A DNA stretch of 64,000 nucleotides from Mucilaginibacter achroorhodeus (GTDB lineage Bacteria; Bacteroidota; Bacteroidia; Sphingobacteriales; Sphingobacteriaceae): the NCBI RefSeq assembly GCF_007846095.1, contig NZ_VOEI01000004.1, positions 1-64,000 on the forward strand. The letters run 5' to 3'. Positions within the stretch are counted from its first letter, which is position 1. Each line of letters begins with the position of its first letter. Of the stretch, positions 26,099 through 34,452 are shown piece by piece. The notes beneath the pieces were generated by a model. That model had not been told where the DNA came from and searched no databases. It was given only the letters and a program-made list of their open reading frames with translations. The position numbers and the translations under genes are program-made.

Positions 26099-27343
26099 TT
26101 ACTCTTTATAAAAGAACCATTTGGCTAATTCTTTAAAGCTGGCTTTTTTGCCGTACATCAATACACCAACGCGGTAAATGCGCGCCGCCACGTAGGTAGT
26201 GAACAGGAACCCGATCACCATCATACCCATTGATAAGAACAACTGCCAATCAGGCACGCCTCCAAATGGCACGCGTATCATCATGGCAATTGGCGCAGTA
26301 AAAGGTATCATAGATAACCATACTGCCAGCGGGCTGTCCGGCGCCCTAAACAACACGGTTACAGATAATAAATAAGTAAATAATAGGGGCATGGTGATAG
26401 GAAACATAAATTGCTGCGTTTCTGTCTCGCTGTCTACCGCTGAGCCTACAGCCGCAAATAATGCACTGTAAAGCAGGTAGCCGGTTATGAAATAAAACAA
26501 AAAGCAAAATAAGATATATCCGAATGGCAGGTTCTGCAAGGTTACCAGGAACTGCGCCATACCACCGGTTGCATGCTGCCCACCGATTTTTGTCGCGATG
26601 ATAGATAAAATGATCCATGCGCTAAACTGCGTTAAACCCACCAGGCCAACGCCGATAATTTTGCCCAGCATCAGCTGAAAAGGTTTTACCGAAGAAATGA
26701 TCACTTCTATGATACGGCTTGTTTTTTCCTCGATAACGCCACGCATGACTTGTGCACCGTAAATAAACAACGACATATATATGAGTATGGCACAAGCCAC
26801 ACCTACGCCCATGCTGGTGCCTACATCGGCGTCTTTGGTGCCCGCATCAGTAACTTCAAGAGCATTCACGTTCACCTTGTTTTTCTTTGCCTGGTTAAGC
26901 AGTGCTGTATCAATATGGTTAGCCAGCATGGTATTGGTAGATGCTATTTCATTCATCTGGTTTTCCACCTCGCCGGTAAGTACAAGGGATGGTTTCTTTT
27001 TTGAAAGGAATTGCACCGGTGTGTGTGCATAATCTTTTGAGATAACCAGGATAGAAAGATCTTCATCTTTATCCAAACCCTTCTTTGCCTTTTCTACTGG
27101 TTCATCAGTGGGGATAAAGATGATATTTTTAGCATTTTTAAGTTTACCTGAGAATAACTGGCTTTCATCGATCACCTTAACTTTTTGTGGCTTGCTTAGC
27201 TGGTCGCTGTCTTTTGATACGTAGGCTATCAATTTTGTCATGCCGGCAATAAGCAACGGAACCGCAAACATCATCACTAAAAACGCACGTTTGCGCACGC
27301 GGGTAATATATTCGCGTTGTATAATAAGTAATACTTTTTTCAT
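26099..27343 (-). CDS. ABC-2 type transporter permease (NatB-like)
   Basis: An integral membrane protein of 414 residues with one N-terminal helix (about 19-40), a soluble extracytoplasmic domain (about 45-170), then five or six helices to the C-terminus. VIEEKTSRIIEVIISSVKPFQLMLGKIIG (shown as EEKTSRIIEV near 207) is the typical cytoplasmic coupling segment of ABC-2 exporters such as NatB and YhaP. Its ATPase partner lies directly upstream with a 3-bp gap. The substrate is unknown; NatAB relatives export Na+ or small molecules. Confidence 0.82.
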   Translation of the reverse strand: MKKVLLIIQREYITRVRKRAFLVMMFAVPLLIAGMTKLIAYVSKDSDQLSKPQKVKVIDESQLFSGKLKNAKNIIFIPTDEPVEKAKKGLDKDEDLSILVISKDYAHTPVQFLSKKKPSLVLTGEVENQMNEIASTNTMLANHIDTALLNQAKKNKVNVNALEVTDAGTKDADVGTSMGVGVACAILIYMSLFIYGAQVMRGVIEEKTSRIIEVIISSVKPFQLMLGKIIGVGLVGLTQFSAWIILSIIATKIGGQHATGGMAQFLVTLQNLPFGYILFCFLFYFITGYLLYSALFAAVGSAVDSETETQQFMFPITMPLLFTYLLSVTVLFRAPDSPLAVWLSMIPFTAPIAMMIRVPFGGVPDWQLFLSMGMMVIGFLFTTYVAARIYRVGVLMYGKKASFKELAKWFFYKE

Positions 27344-27346
27344 GGA

Positions 27347-28252
27347 TCAGGCGGTTAAGTTTACTTTTTCGATAAAAATTTCGTTCATGGTAGGTATCAC
27401 CTCCTGCAGCATGTTAATGCGGGTTTTGGGCAACAGGTATTGCAACACATCATTGGCGGTGCTGCCATTCAGCTTCATTTTTATGATATGGCTGTCATCC
27501 TCTCCTTCTGTTTCAGATACGATGCTGAAAGGCTGAGCCCCATCAAAGGTGAGTTTGCTTCCGGTATACTCAAGCAGATAAGTTTCGTTCTTATAAGAAT
27601 TGCGGATATGCTTAACCCGCCCATCCAATATCTTATGCGATTTATTAATGAGTGCAATTGAATCGCACAGTTCCTCAACAGACTCCATGCGGTGGGTGGA
27701 GAATAGGATGGTAGCCCCTTGCTTATTCAATTCCAAAATTTCATTCTTTATCAGATCGGCATTCACAGGGTCAAAACCGCTGAAAGGTTCGTCAAGGATT
27801 ATCAGATCGGGCTTGTGCAATACCGTAGCAACAAATTGGGCCTTCTGCTGCATACCTTTAGATAGTTCTTCAATCTTTTTCTTCCACCAGGTTTCCATAC
27901 CCAGTTTCTCAAACCAGAATTTTAACATAGCAGTTGCTTCCGTGCGGGTAAGCCCCTTAAGACGTGCGAGATAGATCATTTGTTCACCTATCTCCATTTT
28001 CTTGTAAAGGCCACGTTCTTCGGGCAGGTACCCAATATGTTCGATGTGAGATTGATTAAGACGTTCGCCGTTAAAATACACCTCTCCGGAATCTGGAGCG
28101 GTTATTTGATTGATAATACGGATGAGTGACGTTTTGCCAGCGCCGTTAGGGCCAAGTAAACCAAATATCTTTCCGCTTTCAATTTCAAGGCTTACATCGT
28201 TCAGCGCGCGGTGGCCCGCGTATTCTTTAACAATGTTGCGTATGCTTAACAT
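27347..28252 (-). CDS. ABC transporter ATP-binding protein (NatA-like)
   Basis: An ATPase of 301 residues that drives the adjacent permease. Walker A is GLLGPNGAGKTS (about 31-42), the signature LSKGMQQKAQF (about 136-146), and Walker B LIILDEPFSGFDP (about 153-165). The H-loop is FSTHRMES. The region after about 215 is a family-specific C-terminal domain. It is first in a two-gene operon with the permease. The 248-bp upstream gap is AT-rich. Confidence 0.88.
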   Translation of the reverse strand: MLSIRNIVKEYAGHRALNDVSLEIESGKIFGLLGPNGAGKTSLIRIINQITAPDSGEVYFNGERLNQSHIEHIGYLPEERGLYKKMEIGEQMIYLARLKGLTRTEATAMLKFWFEKLGMETWWKKKIEELSKGMQQKAQFVATVLHKPDLIILDEPFSGFDPVNADLIKNEILELNKQGATILFSTHRMESVEELCDSIALINKSHKILDGRVKHIRNSYKNETYLLEYTGSKLTFDGAQPFSIVSETEGEDDSHIIKMKLNGSTANDVLQYLLPKTRINMLQEVIPTMNEIFIEKVNLTA

Positions 28253-28500
28253 GAGTGTGGGTTTTTGGGAAATTTAGACAAACTCGCGGAAACATTGTTA
28301 CACCTGTTTTGTTTAAATAGTTGATTTTGGAGTAAGAGTAATTGGTATTTAATATTGGTTATAGCGAAATATTTTTCAATTAGATGCAATATTTTTTATC
28401 AATAATGTACATATTTGCGCCAAATGCTATGTATTAAATAATGTAAGTTAATTTGTATACTTTAAATTCTATCTATATTTTTTAATCAATCTATTACTTT

Positions 28501-28956
28501 ATGAAAAAACTATTCTTATTATTTGCAGTAGCTTTCCTTTATTTTGGTAACAGCGCGTATGCACAGCGCGGTTCAACTTCAGCTGGTTTAACCGTTGATT
28601 TTGGTGACGGTGCAACTTTAGTTGGTCCTGCCTTGAGGCACGCGTTTACCCGTAACGATTATGGGCAAGCGGAGCTTACCTTTGGTGGCGACAGAACCTA
28701 CCTTGCTGCCTACTATCAATATCAAGGCAGGATACGTAACTCAGGTGGCTTAGACTGGTATTTAGGTATTGGTCCCCAATTAGGATTTGGCCATGGTAAC
28801 ACTGATTTCTACATTCGCCCTATGGCTGGTTTAGATTACAAATTACGCGGTGCACCGCTTGACCTGTCTTTTGACTGGCGCCCGGCTTTCTACGTTGGTG
28901 ACAATTCAGATTTCACCGCTGCAAGGTTCGGTTTAGGTTTCCGATTTGTATTTTAA
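28501..28956 (+). CDS. Small outer-membrane beta-barrel-like protein
   Basis: A 151-residue exported protein. The signal peptide (1-21) is cleaved after AYA. The mature part alternates hydrophobic and polar residues in eight or so strands rich in Gly, Tyr and Phe, and it ends in a terminal phenylalanine (FRFVF), as recognised by the Bam machinery. It resembles short OmpW/OmpX-like barrels but has no specific match I can name. It stands alone, followed by a strong terminator. The 5' gap 28253-28500 is AT-rich, without an exact TAnnTTTG box. Confidence 0.65.
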   Translation: MKKLFLLFAVAFLYFGNSAYAQRGSTSAGLTVDFGDGATLVGPALRHAFTRNDYGQAELTFGGDRTYLAAYYQYQGRIRNSGGLDWYLGIGPQLGFGHGNTDFYIRPMAGLDYKLRGAPLDLSFDWRPAFYVGDNSDFTAARFGLGFRFVF

Positions 28957-28981
28957 TCAATAACACGATATTTAAAAACAG

Positions 28982-29010
28982 AAAGCCGCTGTATGTACAG
29001 CGGCTTTTTT
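28982..29010 (+). terminator. Terminator after the outer-membrane protein gene
   Basis: AAAGCCGCTGTA and TACAGCGGCTTT form a 12-bp stem with a 2-nt formal loop, followed by a T-run. Confidence 0.9.
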
Positions 29011-29022
29011 TGTGAGGTAAAT

Positions 29023-29055
29023 AAAAGCCCGATGTTAATTAACATCGGGCTTTTT
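29023..29055. terminator. Bidirectional terminator next to dnaJ
   Basis: A perfect palindrome, AAAAGCCCGATGTTAA and its inverse TTAACATCGGGCTTTT, with T-runs on both sides. It lies 18 bp past the dnaJ stop and ends dnaJ on the minus strand. Confidence 0.85.
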
Positions 29056-29072
29056 ATCTAAAAATTTACCTC

Positions 29073-30233
29073 TTACTCAAAATATTCCTTCATCCGTTCA
29101 AAGAAACTTTTCTCGTTTTTGCCCGGGTTAGGTTTAAAGTTTGGTGAGCTTTGCAGTTTCTCTAAAGCCTCACGTTCTTCACGACTCAAGGCTTTTGGTG
29201 TCCAGATGTTTATGTGGATCAATTGGTCGCCGCGATGGTATGAATTTACTTCGGGTACGCCTTTACCTTTAAGGCGCAATATCTTGCCGCCCTGTGTCCC
29301 CGGGTCTATTTTTATTTTGGCTTTACCATCAATGGTAGGCACCTCAATGCTGGTACCCAATGCTGCATCTACGAAACTGATATGCAGATCATAGATCACG
29401 TTGTTGCCGTCGCGTTTTAAAGTCTCATGCGGAACTTCCTCTATCAGGATGATCAAATCGCCCGGAACGCCGCCGCGAGGAGCTGCGTTACCTTTGCCGC
29501 TCATGCTCAACTGCATACCTTCGCTAACACCTGCAGGAACATTGATAGTAATCGTTTCTTCGCCACGCACAACGCCGTCGCCATGGCAAACATTACATTT
29601 TGAAGTAATGGTAGAGCCTTCGCCATTACAGGTAGGGCAGGTGCTGGTAGTTTGCATCTGGCCCAGGATGGTATTGGTTACACGGCGTACCGAACCTTGC
29701 CCGCCACAGGTTTTACAGGTTTGGAAAGATGATTTATCCTTAGCGCCGGTACCGTCGCAGGTTTTACAAAGTATTTGTTTGTTTACTTTTATTTTCTTTT
29801 CCGTACCATTGGCAATTTCCTCAAGCGTTAAACGCACTTTAATGCGCAGGTTGCTGCCGCGTGCAACACGCCTGCCGCCACCTTGCCGGCCACCGCCGCC
29901 AAAGAAACCATCAAACGGGCTGCCACCACCGAAAATATCACCAAACTGGCTGAATATGTCATCCATATTCATACTGCCGCCGCCGTAACCACCACCGCTG
30001 GCAGAACCGGCATTAGCCGCATGGCCAAATTGGTTGTAACGCTGGCGTTTCTCAGGGTTACTTAAAACTTCGTAAGCTTCGGCAGCCTCTTTAAATTTCT
30101 CTTCAGCGTCCTTATCTCCCTCGTTTTTATCAGGGTGATATTTAATAGCCATCTTACGATATGCCTTTTTAATCTCGTCGGCATCTGCACCCCGGCTCAC
30201 ACCAAGCACATCGTAATAATCTCTTTTAGCCAT
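29073..30233 (-). CDS. dnaJ: Chaperone protein DnaJ
   Basis: Hsp40 co-chaperone of DnaK, 386 residues. The J-domain is at 1-70 with HPD at 33-35. A Gly/Phe-rich linker (about 75-125) contains the runs GGGYGGGS and [14 protein letters not shown]. Four zinc-finger repeats CxxCxGxG follow ([32 protein letters not shown]; about 158-225), then the C-terminal substrate-binding and dimerisation domains. Complete and normal. It lies downstream of grpE on the same strand. Confidence 0.97.
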   Translation of the reverse strand: MAKRDYYDVLGVSRGADADEIKKAYRKMAIKYHPDKNEGDKDAEEKFKEAAEAYEVLSNPEKRQRYNQFGHAANAGSASGGGYGGGSMNMDDIFSQFGDIFGGGSPFDGFFGGGGRQGGGRRVARGSNLRIKVRLTLEEIANGTEKKIKVNKQILCKTCDGTGAKDKSSFQTCKTCGGQGSVRRVTNTILGQMQTTSTCPTCNGEGSTITSKCNVCHGDGVVRGEETITINVPAGVSEGMQLSMSGKGNAAPRGGVPGDLIILIEEVPHETLKRDGNNVIYDLHISFVDAALGTSIEVPTIDGKAKIKIDPGTQGGKILRLKGKGVPEVNSYHRGDQLIHINIWTPKALSREEREALEKLQSSPNFKPNPGKNEKSFFERMKEYFE

Positions 30234-30235
30234 TT

Positions 30236-30360
30236 TAATTAGTGAGTTTTTGAATTAATGAATTATTGAGTAATCCCAATCATTATCAACTCTGTTAATC
30301 TGTTAAATTTAAATAGGAAATGAATCACTAATTCAGTCATTCATTAAATCAACACTTGTA
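30236..30360. repeat. Octad-word inverted element between grpE and dnaJ
   Basis: The left side repeats TTGAATTA, ATGAATTA, TTGAGTAA (8-nt words). The right side has TGAATCAC, TAATTCAG, TCATTCAT, TAAATCAA, roughly the inverse. It fills the grpE-dnaJ spacer and has no open frame. Confidence 0.6.
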
Positions 30361-30361
30361 C

Positions 30362-30928
30362 TTACGCTCCAACAATAACTTTAGCGAAGCGAATAACTTT
30401 ATCGTTGAGCTCGTAGCCTTTTTCCATTTCATCAATCACCTGTCCTTTTTGATCGTCAGGTACAGGTACGCTGGTAACAGCTTCGTGTATATCGGCATCA
30501 AAAGGCTGGCCTATTGATCTCATCTCTTTTAAGCCTTTTTGAGTGAGTATGCCTTTTAGTTTGTTCTGGATCAACTCAACACCCTCTTTCACAGATGCTA
30601 CTTCGGTTGCTTTGTCCATAGCGCGCAGTGCACGTTCAAAATCGTCTAATACCGGCAGTAGTGCAACAATAACATCTTTGCCTTCTGTTTTACGGGCATC
30701 TTCACGCTCTTTAATGGTGCGGCGCCTAAAGTTGTCAAACTCGGCATATAATCTTAAATATTTATCATTAGCCTGACTAAGCTCTTCTTTCAACTTTTCT
30801 TCAGCGGCAGGTGTTGCCTCCGCGTCGGTTGATTGCTCTTGTCCGTTTTCTGCCGTTATTTCAGCATTATTGTCAGGCGTTTCTGAATTTTCTTTATTTT
30901 TTTTCTTCAACATATCGTTAAAATTCAT
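30362..30928 (-). CDS. grpE: Nucleotide exchange factor GrpE
   Basis: GrpE releases ADP from DnaK. It has 188 residues from the ATG at 30928 (MNFNDMLKKK); a TTG five codons upstream is less likely. An acidic, disordered N-terminus (about 1-50) precedes a long coiled-coil helix (LKEELSQANDKYLRLYAEFDNFRRR, about residues 48-72). The C-terminal beta domain ends with YELNDKVIRFAKVIVG, the family signature. It is upstream of dnaJ; dnaK is not in this window. Confidence 0.95.
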   Translation of the reverse strand: MNFNDMLKKKNKENSETPDNNAEITAENGQEQSTDAEATPAAEEKLKEELSQANDKYLRLYAEFDNFRRRTIKEREDARKTEGKDVIVALLPVLDDFERALRAMDKATEVASVKEGVELIQNKLKGILTQKGLKEMRSIGQPFDADIHEAVTSVPVPDDQKGQVIDEMEKGYELNDKVIRFAKVIVGA

Positions 30929-31004
30929 AGCAAGTAGTGCCAATCAAGTATCCTGCCATAGGGCAAAAACAGACACTGTGACAGCGATTTGTAAGGAGTT
31001 GTGA

Positions 31005-31110
31005 CTTGTTATCAGTTATTAATCTGCTTACATGACAGTGACAGGTATTCTTCAGGAATCAATGATTTGATTAGACTAATCTCTGATCACTAATCTCTAA
31101 TAACTGAACT
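31005..31110. repeat. Heptad-word element (CTAATCT type)
   Basis: GATTAGA, CTAATCT, CTGATCA, CTAATCT, CTAATAA, CTGAACT run as six consecutive heptads at 31069-31110. A looser inverse arm (TTATCAG, TTATTAA, about 31009-31022) lies upstream. It sits between the ftsE-like gene and grpE. Confidence 0.75.
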
Positions 31111-31792
31111 AAGCTATCTGCACATCCTCTAACACTTTACCATTTTCGCATTTAATAATACGCGACGGGAATGTGCGGATGATGTGATAATCATGTGTGG
31201 CAACAACAACAGCAGTACCGCTTTGGCTAATTTGTTTAAGCAATAACACAATTTCCTCTGAAGTATCAGGGTCAAGGTTACCCGTAGGTTCATCGGCCAA
31301 TATGATCTCGGGGTTGTTTAACAAAGCTCTTGCAATAACTACCCTTTGCTGTTCGCCACCTGATAGCTCATGCGGCATCTTTTTTAGTTTAGAGCGAAGA
31401 CCAACTTTCTCTAACACATCTAAAATACGTTCAGCGATCTGCGCTTTTTCAGTCCAGCCGGTTGCACGCATCACAAATTGCAGGTTTTGCTCAACCGAGC
31501 GATCTGTTAATAATTGAAAATCCTGAAAAACGATGCCCAACTTGCGACGCAGGAAAGGAATGTCTTTAGTGGCCAGCTTGCTCAATTCGTAACCACACGC
31601 ATGGCCGGTACCAGTTGCAACGCTTAGGTCGCCATAGATAACCTTTAGCAAACTGCTTTTACCAGAACCCGTTTGCCCAATAAGCCAAACAAAGTCGCCT
31701 TTATCAATATGCAGGTTAACATTGCTAAGCACCAGGTGCTTTTGCTGAAATATATCTATGTTATTAAGTTTTATAATGGAATTTCCGATCAT
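31109..31792 (-). CDS. ftsE: FtsE-like ABC ATPase
   Basis: A 227-residue ATP-binding protein matching FtsE, which with FtsX controls peptidoglycan hydrolases at the septum. Walker A is GQTGSGKSS (about 39-47), the Q-loop is in IVFQDFQLL, the signature is LSGGEQQR (about 143-150), and Walker B is IILADEPTGNLDP. The H-loop is VVATHDYHII. An ftsX partner is not adjacent. Instead, a 67-residue protein of unknown function lies 6 bp upstream on the same strand. A role in another ABC system is possible. Confidence 0.8.
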   Translation of the reverse strand: MIGNSIIKLNNIDIFQQKHLVLSNVNLHIDKGDFVWLIGQTGSGKSSLLKVIYGDLSVATGTGHACGYELSKLATKDIPFLRRKLGIVFQDFQLLTDRSVEQNLQFVMRATGWTEKAQIAERILDVLEKVGLRSKLKKMPHELSGGEQQRVVIARALLNNPEIILADEPTGNLDPDTSEEIVLLLKQISQSGTAVVVATHDYHIIRTFPSRIIKCENGKVLEDVQIA

Positions 31793-31798
31793 GATATT

Positions 31799-32002
31799 TT
31801 ACAGATCTAATTTTAATATTTTACCGAATGGCAGTTCTTTAACAACGTTCATGATGTAATCATAATGCTCGCTAAGGCCAATTTTGTCTAATGATTTCTC
31901 CGGCCTGTCTACCCTAAAGTAAGCCAATAAGGTAAACTTATCGTCCCTTAGCTGCACGTAGTCTGGTATTTTGGCAACGCCTTTTACTTTTATGATATAC
32001 AT
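31799..32002 (-). CDS. Conserved small protein upstream of ftsE-like gene
   Basis: A 67-residue cytosolic protein I do not recognise. It has mixed alpha/beta character (beta-strand MYIIKVKGVAKIP, then LLAYFRVDRPE), no signal peptide and no membrane helix. Its stop lies 6 bp before the ftsE-like start, so they are likely one transcript. The codon pattern and spacing support a real gene, but no function can be assigned. Confidence 0.6.
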   Translation of the reverse strand: MYIIKVKGVAKIPDYVQLRDDKFTLLAYFRVDRPEKSLDKIGLSEHYDYIMNVVKELPFGKILKLDL

Positions 32003-32100
32003 TATTTAAAGGTTAAGGGTAAAAGGATAAAGGTAAAAGGTAGGGTTAAAGCACCTTTCATCTTTTGGCTTTCGCCTTTTGCCTAACAATCCAAAGGTAT
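32003..32100. repeat. Heptad-word inverted element (GGTAAAA type)
   Basis: The left arm is GGTTAAG, GGTAAAA, GGATAAA, GGTAAAA, GGTAGGG, exactly contiguous at 32011-32045. The right arm is ACCTTTC, ATCTTTT, GGCTTTC, GCCTTTT, GCCTAAC at 32053-32087, inverse words with the same period and only 7 bp between arms. It is the clearest example of this element type in the window. Confidence 0.85.
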
Positions 32101-32107
32101 TGCAAAT

Positions 32108-33130
32108 TTAAAGATTAGACAAGAAATCCATTGTATCAACACCATCTGCATAATCCCATAGTTTGGGGCGTTGGCTTTCACCAAAAGTAACCACCTGGTT
32201 GGGTACGCTTAGCTTCGCATCGGTAACAATGCATTGCAGGCTATCACTTTGTTGTAATAGTATGTCTTCTGCTTCTTGCAGACTTGTATAGGTTTCATAA
32301 AAAACAACCGATAGGGGGGATGTCAGCTTTTCGTCGCGTTTCACCATTAGGAAGCCATTATCCAGGTGCTCATCACGGTTTACCAGGTAGACGGATTTAT
32401 TGTAGTCGTAATTATTATTGTATTTATGATGATGAATGATGGGCGCAAAATGTTCTATCAATTCAAAAAACTTGTTAAAGTTGTAACCTTCAGGTACCAG
32501 CAGTTTAGAAACATTGCGGCAACCTAAACCAAAATAATCGAAAATATCATGGCCTAATGCGCTCAACTCTTCGGTGCTCTCGGTGCCGGTTAGCAAAGCA
32601 ATGCTATTTCGGTTCTTGCGGATAATGTTGGGCACCTTGCCAAAATAATATTCAAAATACCGCGAGGTATTGTTGCTGCCGGTAGCAATAATGGCATCAA
32701 AACCTTCCAGCCGCTCTACAAAACTAAACTGCCCTGCATAGGCCGGATCGATCTCTATTAACTTATTTAATACATATCTTATCAAGCGTGCATCTTGTGA
32801 TGATGCCTTTATCAGTGCGTAATTACCGGTAACCAAAACGCACAATACATCATGGAAACCAACCATAGGTATATTGCCGGCTAACACAAGCCCCACTTTT
32901 TTGTTACCGCGTGCAGCATTAGGATATCGACCAAGCCATTCTTCAAGATCTGCGGGATTTAGCATTTCGCCTACAGCTGTTACTGCACTACGCACACTTT
33001 CCGGAGTGAACCATGCGTTGTAATTACGTTCGGTTTCTATGATCTGGTTCAGTTCAGCATCCGGTGCGACCAAAAGCTTGCCGAGTTCAGAAAATGTATT
33101 TACGGTGTCGGCTATATTAAAATTTGACAT
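32108..33130 (-). CDS. Acyl-CoA reductase (LuxC-like)
   Basis: A 340-residue aldehyde-dehydrogenase-fold enzyme of the LuxC/acyl-CoA reductase group, reducing acyl-CoA or acyl-thioester to aldehyde with NADPH. KVGLVLAGNIPMVGFHD (about 78-94) is the nucleotide-binding start. The likely catalytic cysteine is in FGLGCRNVSK (about 199-208). TGSNNTSRYFEYYFG precedes it. It is divergent from a dicluster ferredoxin gene across 101 bp, a pairing that suggests shared control. The physiological acyl substrate is unknown. Confidence 0.78.
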   Translation of the reverse strand: MSNFNIADTVNTFSELGKLLVAPDAELNQIIETERNYNAWFTPESVRSAVTAVGEMLNPADLEEWLGRYPNAARGNKKVGLVLAGNIPMVGFHDVLCVLVTGNYALIKASSQDARLIRYVLNKLIEIDPAYAGQFSFVERLEGFDAIIATGSNNTSRYFEYYFGKVPNIIRKNRNSIALLTGTESTEELSALGHDIFDYFGLGCRNVSKLLVPEGYNFNKFFELIEHFAPIIHHHKYNNNYDYNKSVYLVNRDEHLDNGFLMVKRDEKLTSPLSVVFYETYTSLQEAEDILLQQSDSLQCIVTDAKLSVPNQVVTFGESQRPKLWDYADGVDTMDFLSNL

Positions 33131-33170
33131 ATATATTGTAAGGAGCTAAACCCTTAAACGCTTTTTTTGT

Positions 33171-33178
33171 TATATTTG
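33171..33178 (+). promoter_or_regulatory. -7 promoter element upstream of 4Fe-4S ferredoxin
   Basis: TATATTTG fits TAnnTTTG exactly, 53 bp before the ferredoxin start. The -33 element is unclear. Confidence 0.45.
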
Positions 33179-33231
33179 CAAGCCCAAAATTGGGGCAAAG
33201 TTAAACTAAGTACTTAAGAATTTTTAAATAT

Positions 33232-33585
33232 ATGGCGATTATAATCACCGACGAATGTATTAACTGCGGAGCTTGTGAACCCGAGTGCCCAAATAATGCA
33301 ATATACGACGCTGGTGCTGCATGGCGCTTCAGCGATGGTACATCACTAAAGGGTGTAATTGATTTTGGCGATGGTAACACGTTGAATGCTGAAGAAGCTC
33401 AAGCTGCTTTGTCTGATGATATTTATTACATTGTACCTGATAAGTGTACCGAGTGTGTTGGTTTTCATGATGAACCACAGTGCGCTGCAGTTTGCCCGGT
33501 TGATTGCTGTGTAGACGATGAGGATGTACGTGAAACTGAGGAAGAACTGCACGCAAAGAAAGACTGGCTGCACGCAAACGGTTAA
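33232..33585 (+). CDS. 4Fe-4S dicluster ferredoxin
   Basis: A 117-residue electron carrier with two cluster motifs: [17 protein letters not shown] (about 11-27), and a second spaced set [22 protein letters not shown] (about 80-101, within two short stretches CTEC and CPVDCC). The second motif has the long C-x2-C-x8-C-x3-C spacing seen in Alvin/FdxA-like ferredoxins. An acidic insertion lies between the clusters. Cytosolic. Divergent from the acyl-CoA reductase gene, followed by a terminator. Confidence 0.88.
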   Translation: MAIIITDECINCGACEPECPNNAIYDAGAAWRFSDGTSLKGVIDFGDGNTLNAEEAQAALSDDIYYIVPDKCTECVGFHDEPQCAAVCPVDCCVDDEDVRETEEELHAKKDWLHANG

Positions 33586-33603
33586 TCATTTTTAAAACGA
33601 TAT

Positions 33604-33645
33604 AGCAAAGGGGAATGCATTTAAGCGTTTCCCTTTTTTGTTGCT
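33604..33645 (+). terminator. Terminator after ferredoxin gene
   Basis: AGCAAAGGGGAATGC and GCGTTTCCCTTTTTTGTTGCT fold with a 6-nt loop and a T-run. Stem mismatches are minor. Confidence 0.8.
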
Positions 33646-33690
33646 ACAACTTTTTTTTCTATTTTACCATAGTATTGCTACTAATTGAAT

Positions 33691-34452
33691 ATGGAATACG
33701 GAATCTGTAACCTTGCTGTAATCCCTCTACGTGCCGAGCCCAGTGACCGAAGTGAAATGGTTTCCCAAATACTTTTTGGTGAGGCTTTCGAGATTGTGGA
33801 ATGGAAAGAGAAATGGGTGCAAATAACAACTGCTATTGACCAATACAGCGGTTGGATTGATAGGCTGCATGTAACCAGTTTAGGGCATTTAGCCTATAAA
33901 AGGTTGCAGCAATCACCCCCACCGCTAACCTACCGTGCTGTAACGCAGGCCTGGAAGATCATTGACAACACTGTTATATATTTGCCAGCCGGTAGTTCGC
34001 TTGTTTTTTTAGAAGGTACCACCAGTTATATTGGTAACAAGCGGTATGAAATAATTGGAGAGATAGGCGAGACAGATAATTTGCGCAACATCGCCATGTC
34101 TTTCTTAAACTCGCCTTATTTATGGGGCGGCCGTACGCATTGGGGAATAGACTGCTCCGGATTTACACAGGCTGTATTCAGGTTAAAAGGCCTGCAATTG
34201 AAACGTGATGCATGGCAGCAAGCTTTAGAGGGCAGGGAAGTGGAATCATTACTTACCTCACGCTTTGGCGACCTCACGTTCTTTGATAATGCCGAAGGAC
34301 GTATCACCCACGTGGGTATTATTCTGGGTGGGGGAGAGATCATCCACGCCTCTGGCAGGGTAAAAATTGAAAAAATAGACTCTCAGGGTATCTATTCTGA
34401 AGAACTAAAAAGATATACGCATAAACTGCGTACGATAAGGCGCTATTTCTAA
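33691..34452 (+). CDS. NlpC/P60 (C40) peptidase with SH3-like domains
   Basis: The protein has 253 residues from the ATG at 33691 (a TTG two codons earlier is less likely). Residues about 5-125 form two bacterial SH3-like domains (VIPLRAEPSDRSEMVSQ, WVQITT...GWIDRLH). Residues about 130-253 are the C40 domain, with catalytic Cys in GIDCSGFTQ (about 151-159), His in THVGIILGGGEIIHASG, and a third polar residue after it. These enzymes cut gamma-D-Glu-diaminopimelate bonds in murein peptides. No signal peptide is visible, so it may act on recycled muropeptides in the cytosol. The end overlaps the WD40 gene by 4 bp, convergent. Confidence 0.82.
   Translation: MEYGICNLAVIPLRAEPSDRSEMVSQILFGEAFEIVEWKEKWVQITTAIDQYSGWIDRLHVTSLGHLAYKRLQQSPPPLTYRAVTQAWKIIDNTVIYLPAGSSLVFLEGTTSYIGNKRYEIIGEIGETDNLRNIAMSFLNSPYLWGGRTHWGIDCSGFTQAVFRLKGLQLKRDAWQQALEGREVESLLTSRFGDLTFFDNAEGRITHVGIILGGGEIIHASGRVKIEKIDSQGIYSEELKRYTHKLRTIRRYF

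Noticed and set aside
29401..29988. 195-codon open frame opposite dnaJ.
   Set aside because: It is the antisense shadow of the GC-biased dnaJ frame, with Pro/Ser-rich low complexity, no start context and no homology I can recognise. Similar antisense frames over gltB, mccB and his genes were dropped for the same reason.
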